Assembly: GCF_000972845.2 (NCBI RefSeq)
Contig: NC_040022.1
Coordinates: forward strand, 2,023,011 to 2,087,010
Length of the DNA: 64,000 nt
Source of the DNA: Larimichthys crocea
Lineage: Eukaryota > Chordata > Actinopteri > Sciaenidae
Reading direction: 5' to 3'
In this document: in pieces, positions 48,905-59,900 of the stretch
How the letters are laid out: each line of letters opens with the position of its first letter
How positions within the stretch are numbered: position 1 is the first letter of the stretch
Notes under the pieces: model-generated
Told to the model about the DNA's origin: nothing
Databases searched by the model: none
What the model saw: only the letters and a program-made list of their open reading frames with translations
Program-made: the position numbers and the translations under genes

Positions 48905-49062
48905 TTCTTTTATGTGTTATGACATATTTCATGTTACTCTCTTTGTGTTGTCTCGTAGCTTTTAGTTCATTGTTTGTTCTTGTGTTCTGCTTCATTGTAA
49001 AGCACTTTGTAGCTGTGGTTTTAAAGGTGCTATAAATAAAGTTTATTATTATTATAATTAGG
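48905..49062 (+). mobile_element. L2-type LINE 3-prime tail
   Basis: Ends with tgtaaagcactttgtagctgtgg ... aaggtgctataaataaagtttattattatta. This is the typical tail of fish L2-like LINEs (AAAGCACTTTG ... GTGCTATATAAATAAAG). No coding part is retained. Confidence 0.65.
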
Positions 49063-49064
49063 TG

Positions 49065-50875
49065 AAATCTTCTCAAACATAGCACTTTTACCTAACATTT
49101 TTTTAACTGAACAATATTACTTTACTGTATTTGTTTTTAACACTGCAGCAACCCCCTCAGAACATCTTTAAAGTAGAATAGCGGCCGTACGTGTCCAGTA
49201 GTTTCATCTTTAATTTACAGTCAAGGCCCAAAGATTGACGCAATTCACACACTCCTCCTCACTTTCCTAATTTGGGGTCACATTTGTTTTTTGTTTTTCT
49301 GCAAAGCATCACATTCTGATATTTATATCTCTTGAAAAGCAAACCTGATCCCCCCGTGTTGCACGACCAGAGTTTATTAATGTGATTCTTGACACACACA
49401 CAAGATGATTGGCGAGTTCCTCATCGTTTCTGAGAACCAGAGGAAGGTTTTTTTTCTTTCTTCTTTCTCTAGAGAACAAAACTATTCTAGTCTTCAGTTA
49501 GACACGCTTGTGAAGTGTCAATTCAGTGGCGGCTTTACAGCAACACTTGCCAGTTGTTAAATATTTGCTTGGACTTGTTAAAGGAAAAGCATGACAACCT
49601 GTGAAATAGATTCATTTGACTGATGTTGAGCCACGTTTTTTTTTGCATACAAGAACATGCTTTAGGTGTTTGATCTGATTCTGATTCAGTAAGGTTGCTT
49701 CATTTACGACAGCTTCGCACAGGCGGTGACTTGTGAGGGTTTAAAGTGTGGTCATTGTAAATTGTGCTAGTCGCAGCAAAGTTGAAATGAGGAATTGGTC
49801 GAGCTGTATCTTCACTCATCATCAACTTTGCTCAGACTGAGGCTATGTGTTAGCAGGAAGTCAAAAAACAACAGACACACAGAGAGAGAAAAGGTCAGCT
49901 GATACTTTTGAATAACAAATAGTGTGAATAAAGAAGTTAACCTGACATGAACTGGCTTTTCGATCAGAAACAACAAATTAAAGTTGATTTTCTTCCAACA
50001 TGTCGTGTTTCTGGTTTTACCCTATGCGGTCTTAAATCATAATTTTTTATCTGGCTCTGCGATGCAAAGATTTTCTTTCTTCCTTGTGACTCAAAAGCAT
50101 CAAGATAAGACCGTCATAAGACTGTGATGTGGCTCATGATCTAAGAAATGTAAACTGCTGGGCGTGTCAGATTACATCAAGATTTTATTAGTGAGATTAA
50201 AGCGACAAGCATGAATGTAATATAAAATGTGTCTGGGCAGGGTAGGGACTGGGGGGGAAAAAGGTCTTTAAATAGCGAATTCATTTTGCAGAAGAGTGTT
50301 GATGCTTCAGAGAAAAGAGATCTGAAAAGCGTGTCAGAGTTTGAGTCATAGTCAGAGTTCAGTTTCTAATTTGTTTTTGAGGAATTAATATAATAGAGTC
50401 TGCAAGTGCTGCGGTGAACTCAATAAAAACCCATTTTCACTTTGTTATCCCATTAAACAGGTGGAAAGAGATCACAACTGTAAGTGTGCACATTTTATTG
50501 TATTTATTTCTTCTGTCCGATGATAAATGTGTATTAGTGTATTGATGAGTGTATTAGTGTAAGTGAAAGTGATTCACTGATTGTGCTACCGACATGGTTT
50601 GCTGGGTGAAATGTTCTGACTCAATATGAGTTCTGTTCTTCGAACTTCACTGGACCAGAAACAAATCCGACCAGAATTACTTTTTAGTATCGTACCAAGA
50701 AAACTTTATTATAATTAGTGTTATGATTCAGCAACACACTCAACATTTAAAGGGCTAGTGTGTCGGCTATATTTACAGACTACGGCAAAGAAATGAAATA
50801 TAATATGCATGACTTTGTTTACATCAGCGTTCAATCACCTGAAAATAACAATCATTATGTTTTTGTTTCTTTTGG
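49065..50875. other. Intergenic; nothing recognised
   Basis: No supported gene, RNA or named repeat. Confidence 0.3.
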
Positions 50876-50877
50876 AA

Positions 50878-51165
50878 GAAGTGCCAAAAACTGCAGTTCC
50901 TCAAACGTCCACTTGAGGCTGGCTCCAGAAGTGAGTCAGTCTCCATAAGTCCCCATGTTCAAATGTCCAACTTCACAGCAGAAATAAACATGTTTACAGC
51001 CTGGTACAAAAAACTGTTTTGGTCTCTGTAGCTAATTTCCCCGTTCATGACAACTGTACTGAGGGTGAATTTATATACAACTCACCTGTTCACACTATAT
51101 TAAGGCTTAAAGTTGTGCAGGATTAAGAGTGTGGTTGCTTTGATTGACATAGGTGCCACCTTGTT
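50878..51165 (+). repeat. Dispersed repeat family F, plus-strand copy
   Basis: The most intact copy in the window: agtgccaaaaactgcagttcc ... gtccccatgttcaaatgtccaac ... ggtctctgtagctaattt ... gtactgagggtgaattta. Shared with 36966-37300, 39340-39640 and, reversed, 23645-23785. Confidence 0.82.
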
Positions 51166-54100
51166 TTAGCAGATTCAGCGTCTATATATATTTATACTGT
51201 CTATCAGCATTTTGTGTTTTTCGCGTCTTCTGTGGCCACCATGGTTTTTTCTATCCTGCTGGATGCCACGCACCACGAAAATGAGGCAAATACAGTATAT
51301 CATCAAAAATAAACATCAAATCCTTGTTGGCAAAAGTTTTTAACAATGCTTTTCTCTCTCTGCATGTGACAGCGGAACAAATGTCAGATTCTTTGCATGA
51401 GTAAAAGTAGCAACAACTAAAAAATACAGTGTACATGTGTAAATGAGCACTACTATTATCAGCAAAACATATTCAGAGTTTAAAGGTCAGAGCTCTCTTG
51501 TACTTTCCGTATTAAAACAGACATATATTATACATGATGTTATTATTAATGCAGGGGGAGCTCACTTCTCTTTCTGTAGTTTCATCTGAAACAATACATC
51601 ATAGTATAAAAGTTGTATTGAAGTACATCCCCTTTAATGGGGAAATTTGACACATACAGTCCCCAGAATACAAGCATATGCACACAAAGAGCGAATATAC
51701 ATGCAAATGTGGAGATGGTGGAGTGAAGTGGTGCACTGGAAGCCGTTCAGCTACCAGTCCATGGTCCATACTGTGGTCCTGTGCTGGCCTTGGCCCCAAC
51801 CAAATCCCCACAGACTGAGCTACTGCCAGCCCTTCTGTGTGCTAAATGTTAAGATAAATGTAGTGGAGTAAAAGTACAATATTTACCTCTGAAAAATACT
51901 GAAAAGAGTCTTAAAGTAGCTGAAAATACAATTCACTGACAAAATAATGTAGATGTTACTTTCTAGTTTGTATTGACTCGATCATTAATAAATATTTTAT
52001 CTTGTCTGTCTAATATATCCTAACCCTAATATAACATAATAATCTAATCTAATTTAATCTAATCTAATCTAATCTAATCTAATCTAATCTAATCTAATCT
52101 AACCACTCGTGCATTTTTTTCACAAATCTGAATTGAGGCTAATTTGTGTGTTTTTCTCCCATGGAGTTATGAAACTCTGCCCCCACAAAAGAAGTGGGTG
52201 AACCACATGAGCTACAGCAACCTTGCTGCTGACTGCAGAGAGGTCAGGCTGGTTCTGTAGGCTGATTAAGGTCACTGGAAAATGTATCTGAAGCAGCAGA
52301 TTACTGTAAGATCGACAGTAGCTGTAATATCACGACATCCTGAACACGACATCTAACCCGAGAGAGGTTTCACCTGCACGCAGCAGAGCTACGCAGACCA
52401 AATGTGTAACCGTGCTGCTACCTGCGGTTGATAAATCGCTTGTGTTTAGAGGAGAACATCTCATGAAACCAAAATATGTATCCTCTGTGTGACCAGAGAG
52501 CAAAACTGGTTTGATTTATTGCATTCAAACAGGAAATGTTGCTGTCTTGTGTCAACTGTTACTGTGTACAACCATCAACGTGCCAGAAATGTCTAATAAT
52601 ATCATTTATTTTTGCCTTTATCCCCCAGATTAAATGTGAGTTCACGTACTGGAGCACTGGAGCAAATGCAAACGTCTGATGTATGATTATTAAAATGATA
52701 CTGACATTAAGTGACACTGTGGACAAAGAAAGAGGAAACTGTACTTCACAGAGGAAACTCCCACAGACTTCTCGACACTGTTCATGAGGAGCTGGCTGAC
52801 AAGAAGGTTTGTGACAGACGGACAAAGAAAATCATGTCAGGCAGGTAGCTGGGAGATTCACTGTATGTGATTTAAAGTATGGCTCATATGAACACTTGAT
52901 GTCATGCGTGTATGCTGTACCGGAGAGAAGGTTCACATAAGTGATGTCGGGAAGTCGACTGGACTCCATGATCTGTGACTCAGTCGTGTGTTAAATTACA
53001 GAGAATTTTCTTAAGAGGGGTTTGCGTAATGTAATGACACTGACAGGAATGTGGCAACCATTCAAACTTCAGTTTTACAGTGACAGGAATCAATCACTCC
53101 TCAGACGGTAATTTTCCTACGTGTGCAGGTTTTCCATGTTTGTTCGGCTTCATCTCTCTTTGTTTTGAAGCAGGTGATGGTTTCATGTCAGCTTCACTGT
53201 GAGAGCTGCCAACGTGCTCTTCTGTTTGTAACCACAGACAACAAAAGGGTTTCAAAGTCAGTGTCGGCTTCCCACTTTCCCCTGATGGGTTTCCCCCCTC
53301 TCTGAGGCTGCTGCTATAATCAGCAGCCAGAAAAGGCAGAAGCTGAGTTTGTTCTGCTTGAGCGACCCTTAAAATCCCCCCTTTGGTTTGTCATTGTTCA
53401 AACGCAGATCCTTTTCTCTCCTTTTTGCATATTTTTTGGTTTATTTCAAGATATTCAAACTTTGAAAGAACACACAAGATTTTGCACAAGTCTGATTTAA
53501 CAGTTTGAAATGGAAAACATATTCATATCTCAAATATATATGTTTTAAATCATTGTAAGGTAATCATTTGTTTCATTAGGAAGCTACAGAACTGATAAAT
53601 TAAACCAATAACTAACAAATGTGTTTTCAATTACTCAGATTTCATCAACATTAACATTCAGAATAATCTTTTAAATTGTGTTATTTGTTCTAAAAAGATA
53701 GATATATAAGTATCTATCTTATCCTGAGAGGAAAATAAAGCAGCATGCCAACATACATCAGAATCAACCTATAACACAGTAGCCATGCGTTAAAATTAAC
53801 CTGAGATCAATCTAAATTATTCTAAATTAAAACCTGCGCTAAAGTATTTTTTTACTATCGTTATAAGATAATAAAGGGTGAACTTAAGTAGAAAGCATTG
53901 TGTTAAATGTGTGGGCGACTTACAGATACTTTTGGGTGTAGATAATAAAAAAAAATATGAATAAAAAAGAAATATGACAAAAGAAACTGACAATAAATTG
54001 AAAATATTTTAGAATGTATTAATATGACATGTCTGTGTTGCTTTTTCTAACTTGTAAAGACAGGATGAGGGTTGCTTTTCTCAGAGATGTTTTGGAGGTA

Positions 54101-54278
54101 AAAGAACTACAGTGAGCGCTGTATGAGAGTTGTAAAACTGCGTCAGTATTTGTTGTTTTGCTGAGATGTGTGTCTCCAGAGACAGTGTTGTATCGTGTTA
54201 ATAATATATCGTGATACTTGTGAGAGAGAAAGATAACAGGCAGGCGGATATGTGGTGACAACCCGCAAGACAGCACTC
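51166..54278. other. Intergenic; fish-repeat-like segment and AATCT run, no gene
   Basis: 51620-51820 (ccctttaatggggaaatttgacacata ... tccatggtccatactgtggtcctgtgctggcc) looks like a fish interspersed-repeat fragment. 53440-54000 is AT-rich. No exon was supported. Confidence 0.35.
52040..52102. repeat. (AATCT)n pentanucleotide repeat
   Basis: About 12 units, one with a T replacing C. Confidence 0.93.
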
Positions 54279-54291
54279 AAAAGGGAAGTGA
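54279..54291 (+). promoter_or_regulatory. Possible PU.1/ETS site upstream of csf2rb
   Basis: AAAAGGGAAGTGA has the A-rich flank and GGAAGTG core expected for PU.1, a known regulator of myeloid receptor promoters. It lies about 165 bp before the start codon. Only the motif is seen; no transcription start was located. Confidence 0.25.
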
Positions 54292-54452
54292 GTGAGTGTG
54301 TGGTCATGACTCATTTCTTCATTATTTCTAGTAAATGAAGTGTTTCTTTCTTTGTCGCTCTCTGTAAAATGTTTGTACCCGACGGACAACAGACTTTATG
54401 GTTTCCTGAGACTAACTTTGAAAAAAAACAGGAGCCGTGATTGTCCCCGGGA

Positions 54453-56983
54453 ATGATGCCTCTCCTCTGGGTTTTGCTTTGGCCACTGTTCCTGCCTGTG
54501 GCTGACTTCAGCTCACCAGATCATTGTACAGTCCATGACAGCATTTCACAGAATGGTAAGTCTCTGCAGTGTTCACACAGTGCGTAGAACTGTTGTGGAC
54601 TTAAATTATTTGAAATTCATCAGTTTTGATAGTTTAAATCATAAATTAGATCATTGCTCGGATAAATCTATGGACCTTCTTTTTGTACTGTTTGTGTGAC
54701 GCGTCATAAAAATAGTACATTTACTCAAGTACTGTACTCCATGACATTAATCTGACAGATTTAGTTACTACTTGACATATTTTTGGAAATAATATTGTTT
54801 TATATGAAACATTGTATCAGCTTCTAAAAGGTGATCATTGTTCGGTGGAAAAAAAATGTATTAAAGTCAGACAGAAGTCCTATACAAAGTATAAAAAGTA
54901 ACATCTTAGACTGTTTTCATCGTTTTCATCAACTTCTTTCAAATCATATTTTTAATTATTCAACCTGCCGTATTCTTTCATGATTCAAGAAACAGACACT
55001 CTCCCTCTCTTCGAAAACATTTTTAAAGTTGTTTTGAATTAAAAAACAGGTTTATTCTCACTGCAGAAAGGATTCAGATAGATTTAAATTGTGCAAAACT
55101 AAACTACAACAGAAAGGCCGTTTAACGTTAACAATCCTAAAATATACCTAACACGGGGAAAGTACAATGCAGAAGTAGAACTTGTGTTACTTCAAGTACA
55201 ATTTGCTCCTAATAATCAAGTATTGTTACATTGTTGTATTAGACCACACTTAACTGTCATGATATCAGATTTAAGAATGAAATGCTGCAAGTCAAATTCA
55301 TCTTTAACTTGTTTAACTGTACAGAAGTCAGAACCATGAAGTCAGAAATGAGTCTGATGATTTGTTATCATCAATATAACGCAGCACAAAACAATAAAAA
55401 GAGCAATTAAGAGTCTTTAACATGGTGATTAACCTGAAAACGTATTTCCCCCCACACACAGAGTCTTCATTGCTGCAGTCTTTACAGTGCTACAACGACT
55501 ACGAGTCCTTTGTCCACTGCACGTGGAGCGAACACAGAAGCACAAAGCTGCAGCTCTGGTTCGAACCAACATACGGAAAGACCAGGTAAAGAGCTGGGTG
55601 GACAGAGAAAGTGTTTATGTGGATCTGCATTGAAAGAAACGGATCAAAACACAGCTGGACAGTTTACTGAAGCTTGAACAGGGAGAATGGAAGATTTACA
55701 TCAAGACATGACGCCACTTCACTTCGAAAGAAGAAGGCGCCGTCCTCTCTGACACGTCCTCAGAATAATGTCACAACTTCTCCATGTCCATAAACGGTCA
55801 TTAATCTGCCAACAGTGTGACCAGAGCAAAGTAGCAGGCCTCGGTTGGCCTAAAGGTTGCTACAAATAATAATAAGAATAATGCAGACAATTTTATTGTA
55901 TAGTAGTTAATTAGTTCAGTTAAGTTTAAGACAATTTATTAATTATAACACAATAAAAGCATAAGCCGACGTTAAGAAATAAAATAATATCAAATGCTGA
56001 AAGGGTAAAAAACCACCTCCGTTCTGTAGGAACTGAACGTCAAGTCGGTTTACCTGATTGCTACAAGGATACCTACACACCACCATCACAAATAGGCCGT
56101 CACCTAAAGCCTACAAAAGCCACAGAAGTAAAAGAGCACACAGTTAAAATAGCACATGCAGTGAAGGGGAGGGGGGCATACACCGCCCTGTGTGTGGTGG
56201 AGGGTGGAGGACGGATTAAGAAAGAGAAAACACAGAAACATTTGCAATCATTATCCGTTGGCAGAAACATTTCGACTTACTAACTGGATCTAACGCAAAC
56301 ACATGGACAAAATCAAGGACAATACAGGCAGAACAGCTTTGGCTGTGGCAGTCCTTAACAGTTTCCACAACAGTTACCTTTAAAACATCTTATCAACCTA
56401 AAAGGATCTGGACAACAGGTTGCTTAAGGATACTAGCGTTAGTGTTACTCCGTCCTAATGAACGGTCAAAGGGTAGAGCTTCTTAGGAGAGGTGCAGCTG
56501 AGATTACTAGGTCAAAGTCTACCTATCACACACACAAGGTCTCAGTTGTCCGACATTGTTATCTGACTCTGTAGAGACTTCTTTGTTATTTACCGATCTG
56601 CTGTGTCGAGGGAGTGAGACAGCCCTATCCTCTGACCTTGGTCACCACGGTAATGATCAGGATCATGCAGCTGCTGATCTCAAGAAGCAAAGTCAGTGTC
56701 CTCATAACAATCTTAAGATTTAACCCCGACCTCAAGAGATATGCTTGACCCTGTGTAGCATAGCCAGAATAGACAATTCCCTCACAGTGTTCATGTCCTT
56801 GCAGGGAGCAGTGTGTGCGTGACGATGCTGCAGCACAAGATGCAACTGAGAACAGGACCGTGCACTGCAGATATAATACTGACCTGTTCGCCATCGGCAT
56901 CAAACACACCGTCTTCTTCCTCAAGAACGAGACAGAGAGCATCTGCTCTGTCCGGCACGAGCCTCTGGATCTTTCTCAGCACT
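54453..56983 (+). CDS. csf2rb: csf2rb exons 1-3: signal peptide and domain 1
   Basis: Exon 1 begins with two Met codons; the first is used here. LLWVLLWPLFLPVA is the hydrophobic core, with probable cleavage near Ala17. Exons 2 and 3 encode domain 1 with the Cys44-Cys54 pair (C-x9-C-x-W) and Cys79, Cys97 and Cys123. Candidate N-glycosylation sites are NRT (92-94) and NET (117-119). Intron 2 (55586-56804) is the longest in the gene and holds no recognised repeat. Confidence 0.92.
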
Positions 56984-59900
56984 GTGAGTCAATAACAACT
57001 AACTGTCACATCACTGTGGTGATGAGAATAATTGTGTTAATTGAGTACAAGTGGATGAGTTCGGTTGTTTTTTTTTATTCTGTGTGTTGTGTACAGTGAG
57101 AGCTCGCCATCCGGTCAATCTGTCCACGCACGATGCAGGTGATGGAGGCCAACTGCTCAGCTGGTCCAGCCCTTATCCCTCCTCCTCCTCCCTGAACGAA
57201 AACATCACGTATCAGCTCAGCTACAGGACAGACAGACAGGACAGCTGGACGGTGAGCATCAGTCATGCTGTGCACACAGTTTTTTGAAGAGTTCGCCTCA
57301 CATTTCTGCTTCAGTTCAGCTGAAATAAGAACTACTTTAGTTCATCACAATGAAAGCTTGAACGTCATATTGGAGATTTCCTCTGAATAACGATGAAAGC
57401 TTAATACTAATGTCAGCAACTCACAGCTCAGCAGATATAATGTTGACCGTGGTTACCACATGTGTAAACGAGTCATGATGTCGCCCATTGGTTTGAGAAC
57501 AATTTTGCAATCCTTGAGTTTGGCATGTTGGTTTTCTGGAACAAGAAGTGACCAACTGACAAACTGTGATTCATATCTGATCGCGTTTGTTACAGTTTTA
57601 TCTGACTCATTACAAGGTAGCCAGGCCCTAAAAGATACCCTGTTTATCATCTGTGTTACTTTAAACGGAAACATTACAAAAAGAATATCATGATGAGTAG
57701 AAAAAATAACTGAAACCAGAAACTGAGACCATAAACCCGTGAGGAAACTGTTTCCATTTTGCAGCCGAGGGTGCCGCCCCCTGCTGACCAATAGAAAGAA
57801 ATCAATTCAAAAACAAAGAACTCTTCCAAATATTTCTTTGACCTTGACTTAAACATTTTCTCCTCTGGCTCTCTTTCGCAGATGGAGGACGTCACAAACA
57901 CCAGTGTGAAACTAGAGAAGCAATTGTTGGTTCCGGGTCGCACGTATGAAGCCCAGGTGAGGGCCCGGGTCAGTGTTGGTCAGTGGAGCCACTGGAGTCC
58001 TGCGGTGACCTGGCAGACTAAAGAAGGTGAGTCAAAGAGAGGATACGGCACGATTTTAAAGCTTCACAGCAACCCATTGACGAGAATCTTTTCCTGTACA
58101 CGGACAAGTCAGCTTCAACTCTGACATTTCTTGGTAAACCATTTGGCTCGCATATTTAATGTGTTGGATCATTTTAGTCCAGAAGGGTCTTTTCCTCCAT
58201 CACAGACTCCTTATCTCCTTTCCTCACATTTCTAATCTCCTCCCTCCTCCTCCCTCTGTCCATTTTTATGGGAGCTCAGGAAAGTCTGGAGCTTTGCAGC
58301 TGTTGCTATTAGCTCTCTCTCTCTCTCTCTTTCTGGCTCTAGATGTTGGGCAGTTTCCCAGTTTGCATTGTGTGCTGGATGGAGAAAACGAGGTGATGTG
58401 TAGCTGGAAGGTGAGCAGAGAGCTGGCTCACTTTATTACCTACCAGCTGGCCTGTCAACACAACCAGACTGCACCGTAAGTCGAGTGTGACGCCGACAAT
58501 ACCACCTGGTTATCATTCATGCCTTCATCTGACCATTCGCCTCCTCTCTCCCCTCCTTCAGGTCTAAGAGATGCTGCGAGAACCCGACAGTCACCCCTGA
58601 CCTCAGCGGGACGATGCTGAAGTACAGCTGCTCGCTGACTGTCGCAGACTCTGCACATCTGCTGCTGGATCTTGTACCAACGCGCAGAGCCAAGATTATT
58701 AAACCGCACCAACACAGTGAGTACAAGGGCACAACGCATGTGGGGAGGGGGCCAGATTAAAAGCGCACAATGGGCCGATAAAACTGCAGGAAGCTGTGCA
58801 GAGAAGAGCAACTGTGATGTGACTGAATAACCCCATCTAGTGTCTGAACAGCAGCACTGCATCCCTGTCGGGTTATTGCAAGCAGCATTTTAACAAATTG
58901 TTACACCAATTTTACACCTGTTGATTGATTATTTAGATCCAAAAAAGCTTTATGTATGAATTCTGACAGGACTTTGACTTCGCCCAGTATCATACCTGTG
59001 CTGCACCCCATCGGATGCATGGCCGTTTAGATATTTCTACACATCTTGCCACTAAATGTTGAACCATTTTGAATATATAACCTCTTATACATGAATGTAT
59101 TGTTCTTGTAATTGAAAATGTAACGTATCATTTCATTTCATGCAATCTTTAAGCAGTCCTGTTGACATAAAAAAGACTGCGGTAGTAGAAATTACATGTA
59201 TAGACCACACGTGACGTTACATTTTCAACATGAAGATTAAGCATGCATCAGATTTCAGGACAGTTCTTTGACATTTTGTACATATTGCATCAAGCATATG
59301 TCTTGAGGTCACTGTAGGGATTGTGTTAAAGATCTTTGATTGTTACGGAGACACTGACTTCTTCTCTTTGAGATACAAAGCAGCTGTATGTTTGTGTTTA
59401 GGATCATATATATAACTCATAAGCCTCTACAGGGTCAGATAATAATGTCACACGGCTAAGGTTAAACATATTTCTTTGTTTATAGACTAATGACCAATTG
59501 GCAAATACCTTATACTCTACATGCTTTGAGTATGACCAGAGTAGACGAGCCAGAGAGGACAGATCAAGCTTTAAAATCCTCTCAGCACTAGATAAGATGT
59601 TGCTTTTCCAGCCTGACTTATTGTACAAACAAATCTCTCGTTGCATAGTTCGTCCCAACCCGCCGCAGGAGGTAAAGGTGCGGCCAAAAAACAACAACTG
59701 GATCGTGGAATGGACCGAGCCGAACACAACCTCAAAACTCGTACTGTATTATGAGCTCTGCTATAACAAGATACAGGATCATCAGGTGGGAAACTTTTAA
59801 CAACACACTCATGCGCATTAGCATTTAGAATAATGCAGCTCATTAAAAATAATCAAAACACTTATTTTTTCATATGTATTCCTCTTTTCTCAGGAATGTA

